64,000 bases of DNA from Methylobacteriaceae bacterium (GTDB taxonomy: Bacteria; Pseudomonadota; Alphaproteobacteria; Rhizobiales; Beijerinckiaceae), in the NCBI GenBank assembly GCA_020638195.1, contig JACKJC010000003.1:529909-593908 (forward strand). Reading direction: 5' to 3'. The translations under genes and the position numbers were made by a program. Below the pieces are notes generated by a model that saw nothing but the letters and a program-made list of their open reading frames with translations, did not search any database and was not told where the DNA came from. Position 1 is the stretch's first letter, and every line of letters begins with the position of its first letter. Positions 1-8,589 of the stretch are shown here, one piece after another.

Positions 1-891
1 GAGCGTCTCGCCATGATGCTCGACCTCGTAACGATGCCCGGATTCGCGCGCGGCGACGAGCCGGGCGGGCGCGCTCGCATCCCTCAGGTCGATCAGCCAG
101 ACTTCCGTCGCGTCGTGGCCGCTCATCGAAACCACGCCGAAGCGGCGCGAATGGCTGCGGTGCAGATGCACGAACCAGGCGGGATCGAGATCCTCGACCA
201 CCAGCGCATCGTCTTTCTCCGGTGTCCCCAGCCCGTGACGAAAAACCTGCGCCGTGCGATGATTGTCGTCGACGCGCACATAGAGGAACGACCGACCGTC
301 GGCGTCCCACACGATCGTGCCGTCGCAATGCGTCACGCGATCCTCGAGATCGCTTCCCGTGGCGAGATCGCGCACGCGGATCGTGAAGAGTTCCGAGCCC
401 TTGTCGTCGCTGCTCCAGGCGAGCAGCCGGTGATCCGCCGAATGTTCGGCCGCGCGCATGTCGAAGAAGGGCTGGCCTTTCGCCTCCGCGTCGCCATCGA
501 TCAGGATCTGCTCCGCGCCGCCGTCACGCGGGCGCCGGCAGATCAACTCATGCTGTCCGCCTTCGCGGAAGCGCGAATAATATTCGAAGGGACCATCCGG
601 CCAGGGCGTGTCGGCATCGTCTTCCTTGATCCGCCCGCGCAATTCCTTGAGCAGTTCGGCCTGCAGCGTCTTGGTCGGCGCCATCAACGCGTCGCAATAG
701 GCGTTCTCGGCGTCGAGATGCGCGCGAATGTCGGCGGGCGTCCTGGCGGGGTCGGCGAGAACCTCCTGCCAATTGTCCGCGCGCAGCCAGGCGTAATCGT
801 CGACCAGTTCGACGCCGTGAATCCTGATCGAATGCGGGCGTCGTTCGGCGCGCGGCGGGTTCGCCGTCGCGGGCGCGGCCTGGTCTTTCAT
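1..891 (-). CDS. Prolyl oligopeptidase family S9A (oligopeptidase B-like), N-terminal part
   Basis: The reading frame opens with ATG at 891 and stays open to the window edge, giving 297 residues of the N-terminal part. After a short Pro/Ala-rich leader comes the S9A start HSIRIHGVELVDDYAWLR, followed by propeller-type text such as DADGRSFLYVRVDDNHR. In this family the N-terminal beta-propeller gates a C-terminal alpha/beta-hydrolase domain that cuts after basic or proline residues in short peptides. The hydrolase domain with the Ser-Asp-His triad lies outside the window, so activity cannot be judged. It reads in the same direction as msrB, whose stop is 8 bp upstream of this start, so the two may be co-transcribed. 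Oligopeptidase B versus prolyl endopeptidase is not resolved. Confidence 0.85.
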   Translation of the reverse strand, partial: MKDQAAPATANPPRAERRPHSIRIHGVELVDDYAWLRADNWQEVLADPARTPADIRAHLDAENAYCDALMAPTKTLQAELLKELRGRIKEDDADTPWPDGPFEYYSRFREGGQHELICRRPRDGGAEQILIDGDAEAKGQPFFDMRAAEHSADHRLLAWSSDDKGSELFTIRVRDLATGSDLEDRVTHCDGTIVWDADGRSFLYVRVDDNHRTAQVFRHGLGTPEKDDALVVEDLDPAWFVHLHRSHSRRFGVVSMSGHDATEVWLIDLRDASAPARLVAARESGHRYEVEHHGETL

Positions 892-899
892 GTCGGTTC

Positions 900-1325
900 C
901 TATTTCTCGTTCGAATCGTCGGGTTCGAAGTTCAGCGCGGCGCCGTTCATGCAATACCGCTGTCCGGTCGGCGCAGGCCCGTCGGGAAAGACATGGCCCA
1001 GATGCGCGTCGCAACGCGCGCAACGCACTTCGGTGCGGCGCATGAACCAGCTGCGGTCGTCGTGCTCGCTGACGGCGCCGGCCTCGACCGGCGCGAAGAA
1101 GCTCGGCCAGCCCGTACCCGAATCGAACTTGGTCTGCGAGTCGAACAGCGGCGCGCCGCAGCAGACGCAGGAATAGGCGCCGGCCGCCTTTTCGTCCCAA
1201 TGCGGGCCCGTGAAAGCGCGCTCCGTGCCGTGCTCGCGCGTCACCCTGAATTGTTCGGGGGTCAATTGCGCGCGCCACTCGCTTTCGGATTTCGTGATCT
1301 TCGTGCGGGTTGTCTCGCTGCTCAT
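900..1325 (-). CDS. msrB: Peptide-methionine (R)-S-oxide reductase MsrB
   Basis: A 141-residue protein that reduces the R epimer of methionine sulfoxide in proteins using thioredoxin. Family motifs are all present: GTGWPSF (70-76), HLGHVFPDGP (108-117) and RYCMNGAALNF, with catalytic Cys125. Two Cys pairs (Cys53/Cys56 and Cys102/Cys105) form the structural zinc site. The ATG at 1325 is chosen over longer in-frame starts because AGGAGG sits just upstream and the MsrB domain begins soon after. Its upstream region runs toward the inserted IS element, so its promoter lies in the short stretch between 1325 and 1510. Confidence 0.95.
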   Translation of the reverse strand: MSSETTRTKITKSESEWRAQLTPEQFRVTREHGTERAFTGPHWDEKAAGAYSCVCCGAPLFDSQTKFDSGTGWPSFFAPVEAGAVSEHDDRSWFMRRTEVRCARCDAHLGHVFPDGPAPTGQRYCMNGAALNFEPDDSNEK

Positions 1326-1509
1326 GACCGCCTCCTTCGTTCTGGCTAGGTAAGGGCTGGGAGTGCGGGCGGCAAGGCCGGTCCTGAAGCGCGGCCGGTC
1401 AAGTGTTCGTGTTTCCAGAATGTTGCTGTGCGGTTGGAGCCTTGGCCTAACGCATTCGCAATTAAATCGATTTCTACACTTCACATAACCCTTGATTGTG
1501 ACGCATAAA

Positions 1510-1525
1510 CCCACATTTCCCAAGT
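1510..1525 (+). repeat. Left terminal inverted repeat of the IS1380-family element
   Basis: CCCACATTTCCCAAGT pairs with the inverted copy at 3165-3180. It is preceded directly by the target duplication ATAAA at 1505-1509. Confidence 0.75.
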
Positions 1526-1603
1526 AAGGCGCTGATTTCGCTGTCCTGACCATTATATTTCCTATATAAAACATGGTGTTGAAGGCTGCGAGGGGCGCGT
1601 TTC

Positions 1604-2959
1604 ATGGATCACCCAGAGGGTGCGGGCTTGCAACGGGCAGATCGGGTGGATTTCGACCCTCGCGTGCGGCTGGAATTTCGCGGCACGCAGCTCAGTTCCG
1701 ACGGCGGCCTTCTGGTGATGCGCGAGCTTGATGACGCGCTCGGGTTGTCCGATTTGGCGTCAGCGGCGCTGCGCGATACTCGCTCTGGCAAGAACACGGT
1801 CCATCGGCTCGACGGCCTGTTCCGGCAATCAGTCTTTGGGCGGCTGGCCGGATACGAGGATGTCAACGACGCCAACCGTCTCGCCTGCGATCCGGTCATG
1901 CGCCAAGTTGTCGGCGGCAGAGCGGTCGATGCACAAGCGGCCTCGGCATCGCAGATGGGACGGTTCGAGACCGAGACGCTGGCTCTGGCCGGGAACCGTG
2001 CCGCGCTGGCCGACCTGAACGGGCAATGGATCGACCGGTTCCATGACCGTAACGGGCTGAAGTACATCGTTCTGGACATGGACAGCTCGGTCAGCCCGAC
2101 CCATGGCGACCAGGAAGGGTCCGCCTGGAATGGCCATTTCGACTGTAGCTGCTATCACCCCAACTTTCTGTTCAACCAGTTCGGGATGCTGGAACGCTGC
2201 GCCCTGCGCCATGGCAACGTCCACAGCGCCGATGGCTGGCGTGATGTTCTCGACCCCGTCATTGCGCGCTACGCGGAGCGCGACCTTGGTGGCAGGTTCT
2301 TCCGGGCCGATGCTGCCTACGCGATCCCGGCGATCTATGAGCGATTGGAAGAAGCGCGGTTCTTCTACGCCATCCGGCTGCCCGCAAACGCGGTCCTCAA
2401 GGACAAGATCGCGCATCGGCTAACGCGCCCTGTCGGGCGGCCGTCACTGACCAAGGTCAAGCGGTTCTTCGAGGAATTCGAGTATCAGGCGGCGTCCTGG
2501 GACAAGGAACGCCGGGTGATCGCCAAGATCGAATGGCATCCGGGCGAACTGTTCCCGCGTGTCGGCTTCATCGTCACCAACCTGCCGATGGAGCCGGACT
2601 GGGTGGTGCGGTTCTACAACCAGCGCGGCACCGCCGAGCAGCACATCAAAGAGGGCAAATACGCCTTTCGCTGGACGCGGCTGTCGTGCCGGAAGTTCCG
2701 CGACAATGAGGTGCGGCTGCAACTGCACGCCCTGGCGTACAACCTGGCCACCTTCTTGCGCTGCATCGAGCTGCCCGAGGCCATGGCCGACTGGTCGTTG
2801 ACCAGCCTGCAACTGAAGCTGATCAAGATCGGGGCACGTGTGGTCCGTCACGCCCGCACCATCACCTTCCAGCTGGCCGAGGTCGCTGTCACCGGCACGA
2901 TGGTACGCGCCATCCTCGCCGCTATCCGCCGATTGCGAGCGCCACCGCTATGCGCATGA
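1604..2959 (+). CDS. IS1380-family DDE transposase
   Basis: A full-length 451-residue transposase. The N-terminus carries the family-typical LSSDGGLLVMRELD. The catalytic core shows a first Asp in VLDMDSS (about 158-160), a second in FFRADAAYA (Asp236) and the Y-x2-R-x3-E-x6-K signature in YNQRGTAEQHIKEGK (Tyr338, Arg341, Glu345, Lys352). Nothing interrupts the frame, so the gene may be active. The ATG at 1604 lies 94 bp inside the left end of the element. The large open frames on the opposite strand of this gene have no family features and are shadows. Confidence 0.95.
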   Translation: MDHPEGAGLQRADRVDFDPRVRLEFRGTQLSSDGGLLVMRELDDALGLSDLASAALRDTRSGKNTVHRLDGLFRQSVFGRLAGYEDVNDANRLACDPVMRQVVGGRAVDAQAASASQMGRFETETLALAGNRAALADLNGQWIDRFHDRNGLKYIVLDMDSSVSPTHGDQEGSAWNGHFDCSCYHPNFLFNQFGMLERCALRHGNVHSADGWRDVLDPVIARYAERDLGGRFFRADAAYAIPAIYERLEEARFFYAIRLPANAVLKDKIAHRLTRPVGRPSLTKVKRFFEEFEYQAASWDKERRVIAKIEWHPGELFPRVGFIVTNLPMEPDWVVRFYNQRGTAEQHIKEGKYAFRWTRLSCRKFRDNEVRLQLHALAYNLATFLRCIELPEAMADWSLTSLQLKLIKIGARVVRHARTITFQLAEVAVTGTMVRAILAAIRRLRAPPLCA

Positions 2960-3164
2960 TCGCGATCCACGCTCAAACTGAACGAAAGCGGCTGGACAGA
3001 TCTGTCCGCTGCGCTGAAAAACGCCGCCCCTGGGCAAGGAAACAGCGGCTTCGCGGTCTGATCCGTCCAGATCCAGCAGTCTGCGCGACCGCAGGTGCCG
3101 CTTGCGGCAGAAAATCCTTGTCTAGCGCTCGGATACAGGCGATCTTCACCTCAAACGCCACGCC

Positions 3165-3180
3165 ACTTGGGGAATGCAGG
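3165..3180 (-). repeat. Right terminal inverted repeat of the IS1380-family element
   Basis: ACTTGGGGAATGCAGG is the inverted partner of 1510-1525 and is followed directly by ATAAA at 3181-3185. The 205 bp between the transposase stop and this repeat look like the non-coding right end of the element. Confidence 0.75.
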
Positions 3181-3340
3181 ATAAAACGCTCGCGCAACTT
3201 GATCATCGGGGTTTTCCAGCGTAAAAATAGCGCCTGCAAATCGGATTCGGTTTCAAGGATGCGCCCATTGGAATGCATTCGACTTGTGCAACCCGTCGAT
3301 AGTCCGCCGCAGAAGCGGATTTGCTGGAAAGAAATCTGAG
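3181..3340 (+). promoter_or_regulatory. Remaining leader and promoter region of mucR
   Basis: This is all that remains between the inserted IS and the mucR start. It begins with the target-duplication copy ATAAA. I see no clear -35/-10 pair. MucR-family regulators usually repress their own genes through AT-rich upstream DNA; the most AT-rich part of the ancestral spacer (about 1450-1509) now lies on the far side of the IS. Any regulatory site called here is inference. Confidence 0.4.
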
Positions 3341-3760
3341 ATGGCAGAAAATACAGCTCAAGCCCCCTACATCGAGCTGGCTGCCGACATCGTGTCGGCC
3401 TACGTCAGCAACAATTCGGTCCCGCTCGCGGAATTGCCGAATGTCATTCGTGACGTTCATTCGGCTCTGATGCGTGTGACGGAACAGAGCGCGCCGGTCG
3501 AGGTCGAGCCGCTCAAGCCCGCGGTTTCGGTCAAGAAGTCGATCACGCCGGACTACATCATCTGTCTGGAAGACGGAAAGCAGTTCAAGTCGCTGAAGCG
3601 GCACCTGCGTTCGCAATACAATCTTTCGCCCGACGCCTATCGCGAAAAGTGGGGCCTGCCGCCGGACTACCCGATGGTCGCGCCGAATTACGCCAAGGCG
3701 CGGTCCAATCTCGCCAAGCAGATGGGGCTCGGCCAGCAGCGCCGTCGCCGCGCCAAGTAA
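3341..3760 (+). CDS. mucR: MucR/Ros-family transcriptional regulator
   Basis: A 139-residue DNA-binding regulator of the Ros/MucR family, which in alphaproteobacteria controls exopolysaccharide, motility and cell-cycle genes. The N-terminal half (about 8-45) matches the oligomerisation region of the family. The zinc-finger-like motif is CLEDGKQFKSLKRHL (75-89), followed by SPDAYREKWGLPPDYPMVAP. Cys75, Asp78 and His88 occupy three ligand positions, while the fourth carries Gln92/Tyr93 instead of His, a variation found in several MucR proteins. The start at 3341 follows GGAAAG; a longer in-frame start at 3284 would add 19 atypical residues. It ends with a basic tail and is followed by a strong terminator, so it is a single-gene unit. 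Confidence 0.92.
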   Translation: MAENTAQAPYIELAADIVSAYVSNNSVPLAELPNVIRDVHSALMRVTEQSAPVEVEPLKPAVSVKKSITPDYIICLEDGKQFKSLKRHLRSQYNLSPDAYREKWGLPPDYPMVAPNYAKARSNLAKQMGLGQQRRRRAK

Positions 3761-3826
3761 ATCCATACGTAAGACCCAGGTCTCAAGGGCCAGGTCTTGT
3801 TCGAAGGTTCCTCGAAGGAGCCGAAA

Positions 3827-3856
3827 AGCCCGGAACGAAGGCGTTCCGGGCTTTTT
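3827..3856 (+). terminator. Rho-independent terminator after mucR
   Basis: An 11-bp perfect stem AGCCCGGAACG / CGTTCCGGGCT (3827-3837 and 3842-3852) with the loop AAGG, followed by a T run. Confidence 0.9.
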
Positions 3857-3955
3857 CATTGCGTAATGGGGGTAAAAAATCATTGACAAGGACAAAAATC
3901 CTAGTACGCCTGTCGCAACGGTCCGCTGTGGGCCGGTGTCGACAGGAGTTGGATC

Positions 3956-4867
3956 ATGGCGCGGGATGAGGACAAGGCGACGCGGGGGCGTCGCACGCAG
4001 GGCAAGAATGGGCGACGGCCGCATGCGGCCGATGTAGAGGTCGCAGGCGCGCAGTCGCTCGGCCGCGATACGCGCCGCCTGCTCGAAGCGCTTGCGCAGG
4101 AGGGCGCCGCGCCCGCGCGCGCCGATCTGCGCGACGGCTTTCTTGTCGTCGCCGCGCCGCGTAACGGCGTGACCGCGATCATCGCCAATGCGCCCCTTGT
4201 CGCGGGTGAAGAACTTGCGCGACGCGCGCTGGCGCGCTGGTCCACGCATGTCCCGCCCCGCCTCGAATTGACAGAGGAGGGCGCGAGCCTCGCCCGTCGC
4301 CTCGCCGCGCCCGCGGGAGTCGCGCCGTTGCGCGCGCAGCACGGCGAGTTCGTCATACGCGCTCTCGAGCCGGGCGCGCAGCGCGTGCTCGTCAACGAGG
4401 CCGAAAGCCCGCTCGGCTGGCTGGCGCGGCGAAAGGGGCGCGACGGCGCGCCCTTCCTCGACCCCGCGCAGGTCGAGGCTGGCGAACGTTTCCGTCGCGA
4501 CGTCGAGATCGCGCAGATCCGCCAGCGCGTCACCTCCGACTGGTCGGGCGCGGCGGGCTCCGGCCGGCGCGGCTCGCAGGACCTCAACGTGTCCGATCTC
4601 GCCATCGCCGCCCGGCAGCGGCTCGGGCGCGCGGGCGATGCTGTCGGCGCCGAGCTGAACAATCTCCTGCTCGACGTTTGCGGCCTGCAGAAGGGGCTCG
4701 AAGCTATCGAGCGCGAACGCGGCTGGCCGCCGCGCTCCGCCAAGGTGGTGTTGAAGATCGCGCTCGACCGGCTGGCCGCCCATTACGGCCTCGCGTCGCA
4801 GGCGCAAGGCCCCGAGCGTAGCCGCCTGCGCAACTGGGGCGCGACCGACTACCGTCCGGTCATCTGA
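3956..4867 (+). CDS. DUF6456 domain-containing protein
   Basis: A 303-residue protein conserved in alphaproteobacteria next to mucR and sufE. The C-terminal ~110 residues carry the DUF6456 region (around LLLDVCGLQKGLEAIERE and WPPRSAKVVLKIALDRLAAHYG). The N-terminus is basic and may touch nucleic acid, but no function is established. GGAG lies before the ATG at 3956. A TTGACA at 3883-3888 might be a -35 element, although I see no matching -10 at standard spacing. It converges on sufE with a 4-bp gap. Confidence 0.8.
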   Translation: MARDEDKATRGRRTQGKNGRRPHAADVEVAGAQSLGRDTRRLLEALAQEGAAPARADLRDGFLVVAAPRNGVTAIIANAPLVAGEELARRALARWSTHVPPRLELTEEGASLARRLAAPAGVAPLRAQHGEFVIRALEPGAQRVLVNEAESPLGWLARRKGRDGAPFLDPAQVEAGERFRRDVEIAQIRQRVTSDWSGAAGSGRRGSQDLNVSDLAIAARQRLGRAGDAVGAELNNLLLDVCGLQKGLEAIERERGWPPRSAKVVLKIALDRLAAHYGLASQAQGPERSRLRNWGATDYRPVI

Positions 4868-4871
4868 AGGT

Positions 4872-5318
4872 TCAGGCGGCCTCGAGCGCGCCGCGCGCAT
4901 CCGCCTTGATGCGCTCGACCATCGAGCGCAGCCCGTTCGAGCGCTGCGGCGTGAGATGCGCGCCGAGTCCCAGCCGATCGAAGACCGCATGCGCGTCCGC
5001 GTCGAGAATGCCGCGCGCCGTCCGCCCTGAGAAGATCGCGAGCGTGAGCGCGACCAGCCCGCGCACGATATGCGCGTCGCTGTCGCCCAGAAAGGTGAGG
5101 CGCGGCTCGCCGGAATCGTCTTTGTCGACATGCGTTTCGAGCCAGACCTGGCTCGCGCAGCCGCGCACGCGGTTGGTCTCGTTATGCGCGGTCTCGGGCA
5201 GGGGCGTCAGAGTACGGCCCAACTCGATCAGATAGCGATAGCGGTCGTCCCAATCGTCGAGGAACTCGAAATTCTCGATGATTTCGGCGAGTGGGGCGGG
5301 GGCGGTCTGGGACGTCAT
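4872..5318 (-). CDS. sufE: SufE family cysteine desulfurase sulfur acceptor
   Basis: A 148-residue SufE protein that takes persulfide sulfur from the cysteine desulfurase SufS and passes it to the SufBCD scaffold for Fe-S cluster assembly. The sulfur-accepting cysteine is in RVRGCASQVWL (Cys54). The N-terminal helix (IIENFEFLDDWDDRYRYLIELG) and the following LPETAHNETNRV are typical. No other suf gene is in the window, so it is a stand-alone copy. The start at 5318 gives the normal family length. Confidence 0.93.
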   Translation of the reverse strand: MTSQTAPAPLAEIIENFEFLDDWDDRYRYLIELGRTLTPLPETAHNETNRVRGCASQVWLETHVDKDDSGEPRLTFLGDSDAHIVRGLVALTLAIFSGRTARGILDADAHAVFDRLGLGAHLTPQRSNGLRSMVERIKADARGALEAA

Positions 5319-5374
5319 GACCTTCTATATTGCGCGGCGCGGCGCAAATCACGAGGCAATTGGCGTGCTTCTGC

Positions 5375-5641
5375 TCACTCGACGATCGATCCTCGCAGGA
5401 ACGGCCGCCCAGCCGGCTGGTTGCGCGCTGGAACGCTGACGAGCGCCAGGCATCCCGCGGGATCGGCCTTGCAGGAGGAGACCGCCGCCTCGAGCGCCGC
5501 CGTCTGCGCGCGCTGCACGATTTCGCCGGCCGCATGCCCTGCGGCCTGGCGCGCGAGATTCTCGGGGCGCTCGCCGCCGGGCCAGCTCATGCAATAGAAC
5601 ACCAGCGACAGCCAGAACGCGGACTTGAGAAAGAAGAACAT
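5375..5641 (-). CDS. DUF5330 domain-containing small protein
   Basis: An 88-residue protein beginning MFFFLKSAFWLSLVFY, an N-terminal hydrophobic segment typical of the rhizobial DUF5330 family. Two cysteines (in SSCKADPAGC) may form a disulfide outside the cytoplasm. It probably is exported or membrane anchored. It lies upstream of sufE in the same direction with a 56-bp gap. The function is unknown. Confidence 0.7.
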   Translation of the reverse strand: MFFFLKSAFWLSLVFYCMSWPGGERPENLARQAAGHAAGEIVQRAQTAALEAAVSSCKADPAGCLALVSVPARNQPAGRPFLRGSIVE

Positions 5642-5944
5642 CGACGGGATCGTTTTCCAACAGCTGCCCGGATGTTAGCGCCGACATTCTGCATTTGCGT
5701 CAAATGACGACGACGAATTGCGCGTGTCGCATTAGGTTTGCGTTTACCTCTGGACGCGCCGACTCCCGCATTTGGAAACGGGTTGAAAACCATAACGTCC
5801 GATTTCGCGCGTCGAAACCTTTTGTCGGCGCATTTGTGGCGCGCGGTAGGTCTCGATCCCCCGCAATTTAGGGTTCACTTAAGGCGGCTCTGCAACATTG
5901 GCGGCGGGAGAAAAGGACGCCAGTCCTGCCCCCAGGGGGTGTGC
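5642..5944. other. Intergenic region between DUF5330 gene and PAS kinase gene
   Basis: A 303-bp divergent intergenic region that must hold promoters for both flanking genes. An in-frame open extension of the kinase from 5738 runs through it, but its translation looks unlike protein and lacks a ribosome site. I see no tRNA, clear sigma-70 promoter or repeat. A purine-rich AGGGGG at 5934-5939 fits as the kinase ribosome site. Confidence 0.5.
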
Positions 5945-7783
5945 GTGAGCGTAGTATCCGTCATCGAGCAGCGTATCGCGGATTTCGCGATTGCTCAGGC
6001 GCCAGCAGGCGCAGTCGAACGTGCGAGGCTGAAGGCCTTCGTGGCCGCGCGTCTCGGCCTTTCGGCCTTTCTCATGATCGCCGCGCCGGTCTGGCTGCTG
6101 GCGGTCGCACCGCCGCCGCTGTGGCAATGCGCGGCTTTCGCGGCCCTGCTCGCGCCGGTCGCCGCCATCTTCGCGCTGTCGCGAGGCGCGTCGCTCGACA
6201 CGGCGCAGATCGTTTCTGTCGCCGGACTGCTCGGTTTCGCCGCCGCTCTCGCATTCGGCGGCGCCTCTTTCGTCGCGCTCGCCTTCGTCGCCACGCTTCT
6301 TGCCGTGCTCGAGGCGGCCAGCTCCTCCAACATGCGGCTCGTCCTCGGCTCCGCTGCGGTCGCCGTCGTCGGCGTCGCCATCGCCATCGCCGCCTTCGCG
6401 GATGCCGCCGCTTCCGGTCCGGCGCTCGGCGGCGCCGCGCTCGCCGCCATTCTCGCCGCCATGATCGCCTATGCCTGCGCGCTCGGCTGGTCCATGGCCT
6501 ATGTCGGCGCCGTCGCCATGTATGGCGAGCGTCGCGAGACGCTGCGTCACGAGGCGCTCGCGCAAACGATCGGCGATCTCGTCCTGCGTCAGGATCGCGA
6601 CGGTTCCGTGGTTTACGCCAGCAAGGAGGCCCTGGTCCTGTTCGGCCTGACGCCGCGCGACCTGATGGGTCGCGGCATGTTCGAGCGCATTCACGTGGCC
6701 GATCGTCCGGCCTTCCTCAGCGCCATCGCCGATGCGCTCGCCGGCAATGCGACGGTCGCCTGCCAGGTGCGCCTGCGTCGTGGCGCGCTCGCCGAGCAGG
6801 ACCAAGCCTCGACCGAACCGAACTTCGCCTGGATCGAATTGCGCACGCACAATCTGCCGCAGGAACGTCGCGCCAGCGATCCCAACGATCACGCAGCGGT
6901 CGTCACCATCGTGCGCGACGTGACGCGCCAGCGTCAGGCGGAAGAAGATATTATCCACGCCCGCGAACACGCCGAGCAGGCGAACGTGTGGAAGGATCGC
7001 TTCCTCGCCAATGTCAGCCACGAATTGCGCACGCCGCTCAACGCAATCATCGGCTTCGCGGAAATCCTGACCAACGAGGACATGGTTCCGACCGACGCCG
7101 CGCGCCGCAAGGAATATGCGCAGATCATCCATTCCTCGGGCCATCACCTGCTCGAAGTGGTGAACTCGATTCTCGACGTCTCGAAGATCGACGCCGGCTC
7201 GTTCGACATCGTCACCGAACCCTTCGCGTTGCCGCCGCTGCTCGATCAGTGCTGCGACATGATCGGCCTCAAGGCGACGCAGGCCAACGTGCAGATCGTG
7301 CGCGACTATCCGCGCAACATGGACGAGCTCGTCGCCGACAAACGCGCGTGCAAGCAGATCGTCATCAACCTCATGTCGAACGCCGTGAAATTCACGCAGC
7401 CTGGCGGCACCGTCACGCTGACGGCGCGGCCGGAAGGCAACAGCTTCGTTCTAAGCGTTTCCGACACCGGCATCGGCATCGACGCCAAGGATCTCAAGCA
7501 TCTCGGCGATCCCTTTTTCCAGGCGCACAATTCGACGACGCGTCCGTACGAGGGCACCGGCCTCGGCCTGTCGCTGGTGCGCGGCCTCGTCGGTCTGCAC
7601 GGCGGCTCCATTTCGGTTGAGAGCGTCATCGGCCAGGGCACGACGGTCACCATTCGCCTGCCGGCCCATTGCGCGACGGCGCACGGCGGTTCGCGCCTCG
7701 CCAGGATCGAGACCTTCGCCCGCCGAGGCGGAGCGCCCGTCCTCCAACAGACACATACGGAAGTGGTGAAGAAAATTGCGTAA
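5945..7783 (+). CDS. PAS-domain membrane sensor histidine kinase (PleC/DivJ/PdhS type)
   Basis: About 612 residues. An N-terminal block of six or so hydrophobic segments (about 35-195) forms a membrane domain, followed by a PAS domain (about 200-330), a HisKA dimerisation domain with NVSHELRTPLNAIIGF (His359) and an HATPase with NLMSNAVKFT, DTGIGIDAKD and GTGLGLSLVRG. It should autophosphorylate and pass phosphate to a response regulator; none is encoded next to it. The architecture recalls the DivJ/PleC/PdhS kinases that control DivK and the cell cycle, but which member it is cannot be decided. The GTG at 5945 is preferred because AGGGGG precedes it. The stop overlaps the next gene by 8 bp, so the two are translationally coupled. 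Confidence 0.85.
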   Translation: MSVVSVIEQRIADFAIAQAPAGAVERARLKAFVAARLGLSAFLMIAAPVWLLAVAPPPLWQCAAFAALLAPVAAIFALSRGASLDTAQIVSVAGLLGFAAALAFGGASFVALAFVATLLAVLEAASSSNMRLVLGSAAVAVVGVAIAIAAFADAAASGPALGGAALAAILAAMIAYACALGWSMAYVGAVAMYGERRETLRHEALAQTIGDLVLRQDRDGSVVYASKEALVLFGLTPRDLMGRGMFERIHVADRPAFLSAIADALAGNATVACQVRLRRGALAEQDQASTEPNFAWIELRTHNLPQERRASDPNDHAAVVTIVRDVTRQRQAEEDIIHAREHAEQANVWKDRFLANVSHELRTPLNAIIGFAEILTNEDMVPTDAARRKEYAQIIHSSGHHLLEVVNSILDVSKIDAGSFDIVTEPFALPPLLDQCCDMIGLKATQANVQIVRDYPRNMDELVADKRACKQIVINLMSNAVKFTQPGGTVTLTARPEGNSFVLSVSDTGIGIDAKDLKHLGDPFFQAHNSTTRPYEGTGLGLSLVRGLVGLHGGSISVESVIGQGTTVTIRLPAHCATAHGGSRLARIETFARRGGAPVLQQTHTEVVKKIA

Positions 7784-8588
7784 GGCTACGCGTAAGGACC
7801 TCGACTTCGATTTCGACTATGACGACGACGCGCCGCGATCTGAAGCGCCGAAGAAGCGCGCGCGCATATCGGCGACCCAGATCGGCGTCTTTGGACTGGC
7901 GACGCTGTCGCTCGCCATCGTCGTGAACGCGGCCTTTTTGCAGGATCAGCGCCGCAGCGCGCCCTTGTTCAAGATCACGCTCGGCGAACCCGAGACCAGG
8001 CCCGCCCCGCAACCGCAGGCGTTGCCGCCCCTGCCGCCGCCGCGCGTTGTCGAGGCGACGCCGCAGCCCGTCCAGAAGATCGCGCCGCCGGAGCCGCCGC
8101 GTACGACGGCGGGCGGCTCGAAGGTCGATCTCATCGCGCGCGAGCTCGGTCGCGGCTCCGATCCCATAGCCCGCGAGATCGCGCGTCTGGAGACGCCGGC
8201 GCCACGGGTCGAAAAACCCGCGCCGGTCGAAAGGCCGCGCGCCGAGAAATCACATGCGGAAAAGCCGCGTGCGGAAAAATCTCGCGCGGAAAAGCCGCAG
8301 CACGCGAAGGCCGCGCCCGCCGAGCCGCGCCGCAAGGACGCCATCGCGGGCCTGCTCCAGAAATCCGAAGCCACGTCGCAGAAGGCCCGAGAACCGGCCT
8401 CGACCGACGTGCTCGCCGCGCAGCGCGCTCTGCAGCGCCTCGGCTTCATCGTTCGGCCGAACGGCGTGTTCGATTCCACGACGCGTCAGGCAATCGCGCA
8501 ATTCGAGCGCGATCGGCACATGCCCGCGCGCGGCGAACTGACGGCCGCGATCAAGCGCGAACTTCTGCGAAGCGCCGAGGCGCAATGA
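7776..8588 (+). CDS. Membrane-anchored peptidoglycan-binding domain protein
   Basis: A 270-residue protein with an acidic cytoplasmic N-terminus, one transmembrane helix (about 35-55), a long Pro/Ala/Lys-rich linker, and a C-terminal PG_binding_1 domain (about 205-262; LAAQRALQRLGFIVRPNGVF). The linker has a repeated AEK-type motif (about 155-180). The domain should bind cell-wall peptidoglycan in the periplasm. The start is a TTG at 7776 inside the end of the kinase gene, after GGTGAAG. Coupling to the kinase hints that both act at the envelope; that is inference. Confidence 0.75.
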   Translation: MRKATRKDLDFDFDYDDDAPRSEAPKKRARISATQIGVFGLATLSLAIVVNAAFLQDQRRSAPLFKITLGEPETRPAPQPQALPPLPPPRVVEATPQPVQKIAPPEPPRTTAGGSKVDLIARELGRGSDPIAREIARLETPAPRVEKPAPVERPRAEKSHAEKPRAEKSRAEKPQHAKAAPAEPRRKDAIAGLLQKSEATSQKAREPASTDVLAAQRALQRLGFIVRPNGVFDSTTRQAIAQFERDRHMPARGELTAAIKRELLRSAEAQ

Positions 8589-8589
8589 C

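Larger units (their letters stand above)
1510..3180 (+). mobile_element. IS1380-family insertion sequence, apparently intact
   Basis: The element spans 1671 bp. Its ends are imperfect 16-bp inverted repeats: CCCACATTTCCCAAGT at 1510-1525 and, on the other strand, CCTGCATTCCCCAAGT from 3180 back to 3165, with 13 of 16 matches. The element is flanked by the direct repeat ATAAA (1505-1509 and 3181-3185), as expected for an IS1380-type target duplication. A single uninterrupted transposase gene fills 1604-2959. Length, CC-starting ends and an AT-rich 5-bp duplication all fit the family. The perfect target repeat and intact transposase suggest recent insertion. The boundaries were derived by eye. 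Confidence 0.85.

Noticed and set aside
1510..3180. Composite transposon carrying mucR or msrB
   Set aside because: Only one IS copy is present, and its 5-bp duplication closes around the single element.
3883..3916. Promoter of the DUF6456 gene at TTGACA
   Set aside because: The only -10-like hexamer nearby (TAGTAC) is 13 bp away, which is too short for a standard sigma-70 promoter.
3203..5131. 642-residue minus-strand open frame across mucR, DUF6456 and sufE
   Set aside because: It crosses three recognised genes in other frames and shows no domain.
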